NCBI GenBank assembly: GCA_934086315.1 | Contig: CAKOHZ010000002.1 | Location: 248,001-312,000 of the forward strand | Direction of reading: 5' to 3' | Origin: an uncultured Bacilli bacterium | Lineage (GTDB): Bacteria > Bacillota_I > Bacilli_A > RF39 > UBA660 | Length of the DNA: 64,000 nt | Part shown: positions 8,831 to 16,255 of the stretch, piece after piece | Layout of the letters: each line of letters opens with the position of its first letter | Position numbering within the stretch: position 1 is the first letter of the stretch | Translations under genes and position numbers: made by a program | The notes under the pieces: model-generated | Databases searched by the model: none | Told to the model about the DNA's origin: nothing | Seen by the model: only the letters and a program-made list of their open reading frames with translations

Positions 8831-9040
8831 TGGTGTGTTCAAAATAAAATTATGCAAATAAAAAAACCATATTTAGGGTTTCAATACACTTAATGGTGCG
8901 AGGGGTTAAGTTATTTCAAATTTTTACTCACAAATTAGAAATTTTATAGTTTTATATCAATTTTTAATAGAATTTTACTAAAGAATTGAAAAACTTACAA
9001 TAATTTTTTATTGCTTTTTTCTATTGTAACGAACCTTTAT
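8831..9040. other. Non-coding gap at the edge of the MoxR-VWA block
   Basis: No convincing gene is present between the DUF1003 promoter and the terminator at 9041. The stretch holds two TGGTGYG motifs on the plus strand (TGGTGTG at 8831-8837 and TGGTGCG at 8894-8900) and a weak minus-strand hairpin AAACC/GGTTT followed by T-rich sequence (8859-8881). The rest is plain A/T-rich DNA. It could be an old junction of inserted DNA, but no repeat proving this was found. Confidence 0.35.
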
Positions 9041-9086
9041 CAAAAGAAAAAGAAACAAATATTTATCTAGGTAATTATTTGTTTCT
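9041..9086 (-). terminator. Terminator of the MoxR-VWA operon
   Basis: AGAAACAAATA (9051-9061) pairs with TATTTGTTTCT (9076-9086). On the minus strand a T-rich tract follows. It lies just after the VWA gene stop at 9098. Confidence 0.8.
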
Positions 9087-9097
9087 ATTATTATTTT

Positions 9098-10252
9098 TTA
9101 TCTACTTTTACCTTTCAGTATTAAAGTATTTGGATCAACATAAAATACTTTACCACCTGGTGGGTTTATTTTTAAATTACTATAAACAACCCATATAACA
9201 TCACTACCATCTTTTGGCATTTCAGCATAACCATCAGTGAAAATTATTTTAATAGACGCTTTCTTAGTAAAAGAATTTACTGCCATAGAAAAATCAGTTC
9301 CACCTCTTCCTTCAATTTCAAAGTCATCTAAATCTTCTTTTCTTTGAATCTCTTGAAAACCATAAAATCTCGTATCGAAGCATCCAACTTTTATAACATA
9401 ATCGTCAAAAATATTCTTACATTCTTGTAAAAATGCTTTTACTAGTTCATCATCGACACTTCCACTAGTATCTATCAATATTTCAATATTTGATTTTCTG
9501 ATTAATTCATAGGAATATTTATAAATCCCATCTTCATCGAAAAAACCATTATGTAAATTGTAATCTGCTGAAAATACCTTTTTCTTTTTTCTTTGTAGAA
9601 AACTTTTCCAATCAATAATTGGTGAAGTATTTCCAACGTTACCTAAGCTATCTTTTGCAGGTTCTTGTTCCTGAATATCGTTAATATATTCTTCATTTTC
9701 ATCATGAATTAATTTCTTATTTAATTCTGTTATGTTGTGTTCATTAATATCAGACATACCCTCTGTTAAATCTTCTGCAAGTTCTTCATTCCAATGTTCG
9801 TGAGTAGCTATAACACTTTCTTTTTTATCATGACGATATTTTGACATTAGTTCTTCACAATCAGGTCTATTTTTTATCATTTCATAGTATTCTTCTGCAC
9901 TAAATGATAATGCATTAGGACAATCAATAACGCCTTCAACTAAAGGAAGTCCATTACTTCTTAAAATTTGATTAATAACGGCATCTGTTGCATAATTCCA
10001 TATTTCCATATCTCTCTCTCCTAATCTAGAAAGATGTTTTAAAGTAATATGCATTAATTCATGTGCAATAATAAATACTTGCTCATCTTTTGATAAATTT
10101 TGAAAAAAAGATGAATTATAATATATTGTATTACCATTAGTACAGGCAGTTTGAATGCTATTATTTTCAATAAAGTGAATATTGTTAATTAAAATTTTAA
10201 ATATCGGAAAATAGATTAAAGTTCTATTTATTACAAAATGAATATCAAACAT
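9098..10252 (-). CDS. DUF2201-type protein: HExxH metallopeptidase-like domain plus VWA domain
   Basis: 384 aa. The N-terminal half carries IIAHELMHITLKHLSR (about residues 61-76), a zinc-metallopeptidase HExxH motif followed by WNYATDAVINQIL, as in DUF2201_N proteins. The C-terminal half begins at about 275 with ILIDTSGSVDD, a complete MIDAS DxSxS motif of a von Willebrand factor A domain, followed later by GGTDF and IIFTDGYAE. Such VWA proteins work with MoxR AAA+ ATPases in remodelling or metal-insertion complexes. Here it overlaps the upstream degenerate AAA-like gene by eight bases and ends the operon. The ribosome binding site is weak, consistent with translational coupling. Target unknown. 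Confidence 0.85.
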   Translation of the reverse strand: MFDIHFVINRTLIYFPIFKILINNIHFIENNSIQTACTNGNTIYYNSSFFQNLSKDEQVFIIAHELMHITLKHLSRLGERDMEIWNYATDAVINQILRSNGLPLVEGVIDCPNALSFSAEEYYEMIKNRPDCEELMSKYRHDKKESVIATHEHWNEELAEDLTEGMSDINEHNITELNKKLIHDENEEYINDIQEQEPAKDSLGNVGNTSPIIDWKSFLQRKKKKVFSADYNLHNGFFDEDGIYKYSYELIRKSNIEILIDTSGSVDDELVKAFLQECKNIFDDYVIKVGCFDTRFYGFQEIQRKEDLDDFEIEGRGGTDFSMAVNSFTKKASIKIIFTDGYAEMPKDGSDVIWVVYSNLKINPPGGKVFYVDPNTLILKGKSR

Positions 10253-10616
10253 CGACTGCTACCAAAAGACCAAACAATTCTTTATCCATACTATCTCTAT
10301 TACCAGTTACAATAAGTTTATAGTTATCAGGTAAAGATACTGTTTGATATGATTTATCTTTTACCATATAAGATAGTATCTTCTGATTATCCATATTTAT
10401 ATTATTAGTATTAATGATTATAAACATTTTTCGAACACTGCGATTATTATTTATAAAGTTTTGTAATTGTTCACTAAATGACTCTTGATTGTTACCGTCT
10501 ATTTCAAAGTATGGATAATTTTTAACAATATCTAAAATAGCATTTTCTTTTAAATATACAGGTGTATTACTTTCAAATATGAAATGTAAATAACGTTCTT
10601 TATTTCTATTTTCCAT
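10245..10616 (-). CDS. Degenerate AAA-like partner protein of the MoxR-VWA module
   Basis: 123 aa from the ATG at 10614-10616 (AAAGGAG eight bases upstream). It has no Walker A. Its second half parallels the ATPase encoded just upstream: RKMFIIINTNN corresponds to the Walker B strand CVLLLDEFDK with the acidic pair replaced by Asn-Thr, and LPDNYKLIVTGNRD parallels the sensor-1 strand IPDNVDIILAGNTE. I infer a catalytically dead AAA+ remnant that may act as adaptor between ATPase and VWA protein. It overlaps both neighbours (11 bases upstream, 8 downstream), so all three are probably made together. No named family recognised. Confidence 0.6.
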   Translation of the reverse strand: MENRNKERYLHFIFESNTPVYLKENAILDIVKNYPYFEIDGNNQESFSEQLQNFINNNRSVRKMFIIINTNNINMDNQKILSYMVKDKSYQTVSLPDNYKLIVTGNRDSMDKELFGLLVAVDV

Positions 10617-12474
10617 GACTTGTTCTCCTTTCACCTAAACTACTTTCAGCTAGTTTAAGTCTTAATATATCTCCATCAGTATCATTTATTTCTATCCATC
10701 TTTTTTCAAAAAGTGCTTGATATTCACTCAAATTATTTTGTCTAATAAATGTAAGTGCATTAGTAATTTCTTCTTCTGTAGTTGCTGTTGCAATCAAACA
10801 ATTAATTATTATTTGAATTTTGTCATGAGTTAAATCAAAAACATCAGTGGGAATATTTCCTTTCAATATTTCTTCAACACCTAATTCAAAGTACATTGAA
10901 ATAAATTCTTCAAATTCCTTTCTGTTCTTTTTATCCATATATGGTTCTAAATACGGAAATGCTTGAATTTTACGTGAAGCTTTTAATTCCTCACTAATTT
11001 TTTGATCCCAGCTTCTAGGCGTTAAACTCATTGCATAGTCATAATCACCATCTTTATCTTTTACATCTTGTATAATCTTATTTGGAAAATTATGAAGATA
11101 TGCTCTTACAATTGGATCTATATCATGTTTTGATGCCCATTTCAGCCAATCAATAGCTTCTGCTGAAACTTCTATCTTCGTTAATCTACTTGCAACTTCA
11201 CCAGAAATATTGAAAGCAGCATCTGAATATTCTTCGGTGTTACCAGCTAAAATAATATCAACATTATCAGGAATTTCCCAACCAGCAATAGTTCGTGGAT
11301 TATCAACAATACCATTAATAAACACTTGCATATTTGGCGTTAGTTTATCAAATTCATCTAATAATAGAACACATCTCGCATTACTTTGACGACACCTATT
11401 AGACATTTCAACTAATTTAGTATGCCATTCAGGTTCAGTTGTTGTCGTTCTACCTTTTTCATTATGTTCAATAATTTTATCTCCTTGTTGAGTAATTATT
11501 TTATCTCCTGGAATAATACTTGTTTTACCAGTAAACGTATCAGGAGTAAATGTAGCAATATTAAATGATAAACAGTTTTTATTAATACTTTTAGCAATTT
11601 GTGTTTTACCAATTCCAGGATGTCCAACTAGATAAGGTATTCTTTTTTCCCCCATTAAGATTCTTCTTATTTTTTGTTCGAGATTTAGTTTTCCTTTTTT
11701 CTCACCAAAAGGGTTATTAACAACTGAATTTCTTTCCTGTTTCTTTTCTTGATGCATTCCTAATTCTTCAACAAATTCATCACTTTCTAAAAATCTTGCT
11801 AGTTCTGATTTATCATAATCGCATCGACATATTTCTGATAAAAATAAAGGTTTATTACAAATAGCCAAACAAGTATTTTTATCAACTGTCCATGTAAGTG
11901 GCGAAACAACTCCCACAAAAGTTGCTTGTATATCAAAATTATCATCAAAAGAGTCATCATCTTTTTTCTTCATAAAAACATATTCTTCTCCAGTTTGTTG
12001 ATTTTTAAATACTCTTAGCTGAGTTCTTTTGCCATCTTTAGAAAGAAAAATAGTTATTTTACGATTTGTTTCAACAATATCCCCCTTCATTGAACTCATC
12101 TCAATTTTTCTTAAAGCATCGCTAGTAGAAACTTGAGATGCTAAACCACTACCATACTGAATTGTAAAAGTATCATCATTCTCAGATATAATTTGGCTAC
12201 TATTTTTAATCTCTTCAAATTTGATTATTGGTAAAGTATAATTATAATGCTTATAATCCCATGTCATATCATCAGTATATGGTAGATAAGTAGCACCTCG
12301 ATCAGCAACATCATCATAATCCTTCAAAAATATTTGAGTAGACACATTAAAATCTATACCAAAATTTATTTGTTGATCTAACGTAAAAATTGTTGCATAA
12401 TCTTTAATTGTCCTAACTATTCTTTTAATATCATCATTTTCAAGCATTCTTTTATTTAAAATACTAAACGCCAT
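10606..12474 (-). CDS. MoxR-type AAA+ ATPase with long N-terminal region
   Basis: 622 aa. The AAA+ core begins at about residue 265: Walker A GHPGIGKTQIAK, Walker B CVLLLDEFDKLTP, sensor 1 DIILAGNTEE and an arginine-bearing EVASRLTKIEV, as in the MoxR/YehL-like branch that pairs with VWA proteins. Residues 1-250 form a separate beta-rich domain of unknown type (with MTWDYKHYNYTLPIIKF and a KKITIFLSK-like strand region). After the core there is an alpha-helical lid and a C-terminal helical extension. It is the first gene of the three-gene operon, with its own promoter at 12495-12523 and GGAGGTG ahead of the start. Likely a chaperone-like remodeller; substrate unknown. Confidence 0.88.
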   Translation of the reverse strand: MAFSILNKRMLENDDIKRIVRTIKDYATIFTLDQQINFGIDFNVSTQIFLKDYDDVADRGATYLPYTDDMTWDYKHYNYTLPIIKFEEIKNSSQIISENDDTFTIQYGSGLASQVSTSDALRKIEMSSMKGDIVETNRKITIFLSKDGKRTQLRVFKNQQTGEEYVFMKKKDDDSFDDNFDIQATFVGVVSPLTWTVDKNTCLAICNKPLFLSEICRCDYDKSELARFLESDEFVEELGMHQEKKQERNSVVNNPFGEKKGKLNLEQKIRRILMGEKRIPYLVGHPGIGKTQIAKSINKNCLSFNIATFTPDTFTGKTSIIPGDKIITQQGDKIIEHNEKGRTTTTEPEWHTKLVEMSNRCRQSNARCVLLLDEFDKLTPNMQVFINGIVDNPRTIAGWEIPDNVDIILAGNTEEYSDAAFNISGEVASRLTKIEVSAEAIDWLKWASKHDIDPIVRAYLHNFPNKIIQDVKDKDGDYDYAMSLTPRSWDQKISEELKASRKIQAFPYLEPYMDKKNRKEFEEFISMYFELGVEEILKGNIPTDVFDLTHDKIQIIINCLIATATTEEEITNALTFIRQNNLSEYQALFEKRWIEINDTDGDILRLKLAESSLGERRTSHGK

Positions 12475-12494
12475 ATAAAAACACCTCCATTATA

Positions 12495-12523
12495 ATAATA
12501 TCATAATATTTAAAAAATGTCGA
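12495..12523 (-). promoter_or_regulatory. Promoter of the MoxR-VWA operon
   Basis: TCGACA (12518-12523) and TATTAT (12495-12500) on the minus strand are spaced by 17 bases, 21 bases before the ATPase start. The operon can thus be expressed independently of the upstream KilA-N-like gene. Confidence 0.6.
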
Positions 12524-12548
12524 TTTTTAGGCATAAAAAGGTATATAA

Positions 12549-12977
12549 TTATTTACTTTCAATTAAGTATTTATTATCTTCATTTACTTGTTGCTGTAAT
12601 ACTTCTAATTGCTTAATATTCTTATTATTTCTCAAAGCTTCCATTTGATTTCTTGCTGATTCATTTAACCTAATTAATCTATCAGATTGTTTTATATTCA
12701 TTCTAATTAATTCTGCATTGGTATTTTCTAAATTATTTAATATTATTAAATAAAGTAAATTAGTATAATCTCTCATATTACCATTTTTAGCAAGGTCTGG
12801 ATTATCATCTCTCCATTCTTTAACTGTCATACCAAATAAAGCGACATTTAATACATCAACCTCGTTTGCATATATAAATTTAATTTGTTGTTCTGTTAAA
12901 GTAGGAACAATATATTTTTTTATAGTATCTGTACTAACACGAATATATAGATCAGCAACTTTCTTTTCATTATTCAT
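12549..12977 (-). CDS. KilA-N C-terminal-domain-like protein (lacks the KilA-N DNA-binding part)
   Basis: 142 aa. The segment EVDVLNVALFGMTVKEWRDD, then NGNMRDYTNLLYLIILNNLENTNAELI and SDRLIRLNESARNQMEAL, matches the C-terminal domain found after KilA-N domains in phage and accessory-genome proteins. The N-terminal KilA-N DNA-binding domain is absent, so this is either a stand-alone version or a truncated product. The tail is a coiled-coil-like helix. AAAGGAG precedes the ATG. Transcription must pass a strong terminator (12999-13052) and a short leader peptide, suggesting attenuation control. It is the strongest sign of phage or mobile ancestry in this block. Confidence 0.65.
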   Translation of the reverse strand: MNNEKKVADLYIRVSTDTIKKYIVPTLTEQQIKFIYANEVDVLNVALFGMTVKEWRDDNPDLAKNGNMRDYTNLLYLIILNNLENTNAELIRMNIKQSDRLIRLNESARNQMEALRNNKNIKQLEVLQQQVNEDNKYLIESK

Positions 12978-12998
12978 ATATTATCAACTCCTTTTACT

Positions 12999-13052
12999 AA
13001 AAAAAAGAGGAGACAATAGTATTTAATAAAGTCTAAATACTACTGACTCCTC
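12999..13052 (-). terminator. Leader attenuator terminator upstream of the KilA-N-like gene
   Basis: GAGGAGACAATAGTATTTA (13007-13025) pairs with the segment 13034-13052 with only two mismatches in 19. On the minus strand eight T follow. It lies between a promoter/leader peptide and the gene starting at 12977. The leader peptide reading frame covers the whole 5' arm and stops in the loop and start of the 3' arm, as in ribosome-controlled attenuators. Confidence 0.8.
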
Positions 13053-13100
13053 AATTAATTCAATATTATAACTTTTCGATATCTTGTGTTTATTTATCAT
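13023..13100 (-). CDS. 25-residue leader peptide of an attenuator
   Basis: Too short for usual gene calling. GGAGGT stands six bases before the ATG at 13098-13100, a near-ideal ribosome binding site. The peptide begins MINKHKISKSYNIEL and ends VVFRLY, with its TAA at 13023-13025 inside the terminator hairpin. A promoter lies about 50 bases upstream. A ribosome translating to the stop codon would occupy the 5' arm of the hairpin and allow readthrough into the KilA-N-like gene. There is no run of one amino-acid codon, so general translation status or an inhibitor, rather than a single amino acid, would be sensed. Role is inferred from the architecture. Confidence 0.55.
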   Translation of the reverse strand: MINKHKISKSYNIELIEESVVFRLY

Positions 13101-13145
13101 CGATGTACCTCCATTTCTAGAGAATACCTCTTTCATTGGTTATTT

Positions 13146-13173
13146 GTAATAACACTTTTATTAGATTTGTCAA
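13146..13173 (-). promoter_or_regulatory. Promoter of the leader peptide/KilA-N-like unit
   Basis: TTGACA (13168-13173) is a perfect -35; the best -10 is TATTAC (13146-13151) at 16 bases. Immediately upstream lies the palindrome in the next entry. Confidence 0.55.
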
Positions 13174-13189
13174 TTCCCTTTATAGGGAA
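13174..13189. promoter_or_regulatory. Palindrome abutting the -35 (possible operator)
   Basis: TTCCCT-TTAT-AGGGAA is an inverted repeat with perfect six-base arms directly next to the TTGACA box. Neither strand has a T-run after it, so it is not a terminator. A repressor or activator site is possible; no regulator gene is adjacent. Confidence 0.35.
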
Positions 13190-13223
13190 AAAACAGTATC
13201 TATAAAAAGTTGGTATATAAATA

Positions 13224-13498
13224 TTAATTTAATTTTTTAATAAATGACTGTAATTCGTTTATTTCAAGTTTGTTTGATAAATTACCTACATAAATAGTTT
13301 TTGAGTAGTTAAATGCAAGGAATGTTATACCTTTAATAATTATTCTATGTAGCTATATATATGATAGACTAGTTCTATCAATTTTTCTTATATTACCATC
13401 TATTATTGTTGGAGTAGTATACAAAATCCACATATAAATTCAATTTTCTTTTTTAATTCACCATCAAACTCTAATTCTTTTTTTACAATATTAATCAT
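13224..13498 (-). pseudogene. Decayed small gene of unknown family
   Basis: From the ATG at 13496-13498 the frame reads MINIVKKELEFDGELKKKIEF, then must shift to continue YTTPTIIDGNIRKIDRTSLS. It meets an in-frame TAG and resumes as GITFLAFNYSKTIYVGNLSN, ending KLEINELQSFIKKLN at the TAA 13224-13226. With one frameshift and one stop repaired, the product would be about 90 residues. The continuous protein-like composition across both lesions argues for recent decay of a real gene. I do not recognise the family. It lies between the tRNA-Ala terminator and the attenuated KilA-N unit. Confidence 0.5.
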
Positions 13499-13527
13499 TT
13501 AAACCTGTTCTTTCTTTAATTAATAAC

Positions 13528-13561
13528 AAAAAAATACCAACTTCTTTTAGAAATTGATATT
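13528..13561 (-). terminator. Terminator of tRNA-Ala
   Basis: A 12-pair stem (13533-13544 with 13550-13561, two G-T wobbles) with a five-base loop is followed on the minus strand by seven T. It ends the tRNA transcript. Confidence 0.85.
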
Positions 13562-13607
13562 TTATATATTAAATCCAAAACTATAAAAGTCTTGACAAAT
13601 TTCCCAA

Positions 13608-13684
13608 TGGTGGAGAATGTGGGACTCGAACCCGCGACCCCCTGCGTGCAAGGCAGATGCTCTAGCCAACTGAGCTAATTCCCC
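13608..13684 (-). tRNA. tRNA-Ala (anticodon TGC)
   Basis: The minus strand folds into a complete 77-base cloverleaf with encoded CCA. The acceptor GGGGAAT pairs with ATTCTCC, the D arm is AGCTCAGTTGGCTAGAGC, the anticodon arm has loop CTTGCAC (anticodon TGC), and the T arm contains GGTTCGAGTCC. The discriminator base is A. It is flanked upstream by its own promoter and downstream by a terminator, so it is a single tRNA unit. Its 3' side faces the accessory-looking block at 8.8-13.5 kb, the orientation used by tRNA-integrating elements, but no second copy of the tRNA end was found. Confidence 0.97.
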
Positions 13685-13696
13685 ATTAGGTAGGCA

Positions 13697-13749
13697 CTTG
13701 ATAACAATCAAGCATATTAATACTACCATACAAACCATGAATAAGTCAA
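13697..13749 (-). promoter_or_regulatory. Promoter of tRNA-Ala
   Basis: TTGACT (13744-13749) and TAGTAT (13720-13725) with an 18-base spacer on the minus strand. Between -10 and the tRNA sits an inverted repeat CTTGAT-AACA-ATCAAG (13697-13712) that would be in the tRNA 5' leader. The -35 lies directly behind the yvcK stop. Confidence 0.55.
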
Positions 13750-13760
13750 GCATTATTTTA

Positions 13761-14699
13761 CTATTTTATTAAAATATTCATAATTTCTAGTGCTAATTTA
13801 ACATTATCGTGCCTTATTATATTATTTTCTATCTTAATTAAAGGTTTATTTACATGTTCAATTTTAATATTTTTAGAATCAACCACAACTAAATCTTTTT
13901 GTTCCTGTGTTTCATAAATTTTAACAATTTCCGGATCTATCTCTTCGCTATTGGTAATTAAAGTATCAACCTTTCTCTTACCTAAATATTTATTTAATAA
14001 TTTAACATGATCACTTGCTTTAAAATTATCAGTTTCACCTGGCTGAGTGACAACATTACATATATATATTATTTTTGCTTTTGAAGAATCTATAGCTTTT
14101 ATAACATCTTTACAAAGCAAATTAGGAATAATACTAGTATATAAGCTTCCCATACTAAGTACTATAGCATCAGCTTCCTTAATTTTATCTAATACTTCTT
14201 TATTAGCTTTTGGTTCTTTTTTATAATATACTTTTTTTATTTTTTTAGGAGATAAAGTAATATGATGTTCACCCTCTATCACCTCTCCATCATCCATTTT
14301 ACCCATTAAAGTAACACAATCATCTGTTAAAGGAAGAACTTCACCTTTGAGATTCAAAATATCACTTATAAGTTTTATACCACCAGATAAATTACCACCT
14401 ATATCAGTTAAAGCAGCAAGTATTAAATTACCAACGGTATGACCATCAAAATCACCATTGGAACAAAATCTATAGTTCACAAGCTTCTCAACTATATCTT
14501 CAGTTTCTGACAAAGATATAAGAACTCTTCTAATATCTCCAACAGCTGGTATATTAAACTCCTCTCTAATTTTTCCAGTACTTTTTCCATCATCGCAAAC
14601 ACTAACAACAGCAGTTATCTCAAATGGAAACTGTTTAAGTCCTTGAATTAGAACAGATTGCCCTGTTCCACCACCCAAAACCACTAATTTTTTATTCAT
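13761..14699 (-). CDS. yvcK: Gluconeogenesis factor YvcK/CofD-like
   Basis: 312 aa. It starts MNKKLVVLGGGTGQSVLIQG, followed by VSVCDDGKSTGKIREEFNIPAVGDIRRVL and later NLILAALTDIGG, the signature of the UPF0052/YvcK family related to the CofD transferase fold. In Bacillus, YvcK binds UDP-sugars and is needed for normal cell shape and growth on gluconeogenic carbon. The length is normal. The usual neighbours rapZ and whiA are missing from this window, so the locus is rearranged. RBS AAGAGGT precedes the ATG. The downstream tRNA-Ala promoter begins right after its stop. Confidence 0.93.
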   Translation of the reverse strand: MNKKLVVLGGGTGQSVLIQGLKQFPFEITAVVSVCDDGKSTGKIREEFNIPAVGDIRRVLISLSETEDIVEKLVNYRFCSNGDFDGHTVGNLILAALTDIGGNLSGGIKLISDILNLKGEVLPLTDDCVTLMGKMDDGEVIEGEHHITLSPKKIKKVYYKKEPKANKEVLDKIKEADAIVLSMGSLYTSIIPNLLCKDVIKAIDSSKAKIIYICNVVTQPGETDNFKASDHVKLLNKYLGKRKVDTLITNSEEIDPEIVKIYETQEQKDLVVVDSKNIKIEHVNKPLIKIENNIIRHDNVKLALEIMNILIK

Positions 14700-14713
14700 A
14701 TCATTACCTCTTG

Positions 14714-15157
14714 TTATTTTATTACACTTGCCTCTCTTTTATTCTTATGAGCTAACTTATAAAAATCATTTATTTTTTTAGTATACTCTTTATAAATTCC
14801 TTTTTCTCTTAAACCTTGAAGGTATGATAATACATTTTCTTTATTAATTGTTCCTAAAAAAAATTCTTGATATCCATCGCCTTCATATGTTATTGTACCA
14901 TATTTTTTATCAACAAGAAACCCTGGCCTAGAGTTATATCCCATACTCACATTATAAGTTCTTTTAGTTAATATTTCCTTTACATGAGTTTCTGGAAAAT
15001 AAGAACCTATTGACTTTTTACTAGTAAGTTCAAAAAACAACCTAACCTCTGTACCATCACTTAAAAACACTTTATTCATTTTAGATGTTGGTTTATATGG
15101 ATCATCACTAAAAAAATACATTTTATCTAAGTCAACACTCAAATATTCTTTGTTCAC
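14714..15157 (-). CDS. Hypothetical protein
   Basis: 147 aa, no family recognised. It starts with GTG (AAGGAG seven bases upstream). It has no signal peptide or membrane helix. The first 110 residues look like a mixed beta domain (FLSDGTEVRLFFEL, then YGTITYEGDGYQEFFLG), followed by a lysine-rich helical tail that ends KREASVIK. It lies between yvcK (14 bases downstream) and the VanY-like gene (14 bases upstream), so the three may be one transcript. A cytoplasmic role is likely; nothing more can be said. Confidence 0.6.
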   Translation of the reverse strand: MNKEYLSVDLDKMYFFSDDPYKPTSKMNKVFLSDGTEVRLFFELTSKKSIGSYFPETHVKEILTKRTYNVSMGYNSRPGFLVDKKYGTITYEGDGYQEFFLGTINKENVLSYLQGLREKGIYKEYTKKINDFYKLAHKNKREASVIK

Positions 15158-15171
15158 CTTTCTACTCCTTT

Positions 15172-16113
15172 TTATTTATCCACAAAATACGCATAATACT
15201 CTTCAAAACAAATATTTTCAGATTTTATAATATTAGCAGCTTCACTGCCAACATATCTAAGTCTCCAAGTTGAAGCTTCAAATCCAGTTATATCTGTTTT
15301 ATCTTCTGGAAATCTAAATATAAATCCAAATTTGTATGCATTATCATTTAACCATTTATATTCAGAACTTTCTTTAGGTTCATCATATTCTTTATATAAT
15401 GGTACTATCGTAAATGATATACCAGTTTGATACTCAGAATGTCCAGCCCTAGCAGCTATTCTATCAGCTTCACTATATCCATAAGCATTTTTATACCTTT
15501 CGAATATGCTTTCTTGTTCACTATATGATCTATATCCATCAGCAAGCACAAAGGTATATCCTTCTTCACTTGCCGCATCTATTAATGCAACAATATTATC
15601 CATTATACTATTACTTATTTTGACTCCTGTATAAGCATACTGACTAGGTACATCTATAATATCATCAGGTTCATAATTTTCACTTAAACCATAAAGTCTA
15701 TTAACAAGCATTAATTCTTTCTTAGAAGTATCAGTCTCTTTAGTATTATCAAACCAATCAATATTAGCTTCTGTATTAATAATAGTTACAATATTACTAT
15801 AGCTTTCTAATTTATTTTCTTTTTTATAATCTAAATATTTAGATAAATTTTTATATAAAAAATATTTTTCGCTCATAAATTTAACTATATTTTTATCATA
15901 TTTGAGTTCCATAAGTTTATCTATGTCACTATTATTTAACTTATCTTTAATAATTTTTATTTCATCTTTTTTATACCCAATCAATCCTAGCTTATATTCA
16001 TAAGTTTGTTTATAATTATGATCACTAACTAATTTAACTATGCCAAAAATAATTCCTATTAATATAATAAGAAAAACCATAAATCTATAATAATTAAATT
16101 TTCTAACAACCAT
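15172..16113 (-). CDS. VanY-like D,D-carboxypeptidase homologue lacking all catalytic zinc residues
   Basis: 313 aa. One N-terminal membrane helix (about 11-29), then a helical stalk and a C-terminal VanY/peptidase M15B-like domain (about 160-310) with FVLADGYRSYSEQ and LRYVGSEAA. The metal site is altered. The usual SxHxxGxxxD appears as SEYQTGISFT (226-235), so His is Tyr228 and Asp is Thr235. The usual ExWH appears as STWR (281-284), so the general base Glu is Ser and the last His ligand is Arg. It is therefore probably a non-enzymatic peptidoglycan-binding protein. GGAGGATA precedes the ATG. Fold assignment is firm; the binding role is inference. Confidence 0.85.
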   Translation of the reverse strand: MVVRKFNYYRFMVFLIILIGIIFGIVKLVSDHNYKQTYEYKLGLIGYKKDEIKIIKDKLNNSDIDKLMELKYDKNIVKFMSEKYFLYKNLSKYLDYKKENKLESYSNIVTIINTEANIDWFDNTKETDTSKKELMLVNRLYGLSENYEPDDIIDVPSQYAYTGVKISNSIMDNIVALIDAASEEGYTFVLADGYRSYSEQESIFERYKNAYGYSEADRIAARAGHSEYQTGISFTIVPLYKEYDEPKESSEYKWLNDNAYKFGFIFRFPEDKTDITGFEASTWRLRYVGSEAANIIKSENICFEEYYAYFVDK

Positions 16114-16255
16114 ATCTTATCCTCCATTATAATTATACTAAATTTAATAATATTTTTATAGACAGAAACCAAAAATAGACAAAATATTACATTATATATT
16201 CTTTTTTTAAAATTAATGTGATAAAATCAATTTATATAATAGAAAGGAGTTAGAG

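Noticed and set aside
8859..9040. Possible small RNA between two minus-strand hairpins
   Set aside because: No promoter was found between the operon terminator at 9041 and the weak hairpin at 8864-8881; the second stem has only five pairs.
13562..13753. Minus-strand ORF with GELAQLARASALHAGGRGFES
   Set aside because: It is the well-known spurious translation of a tRNA gene (tRNA-Ala at 13608-13684).
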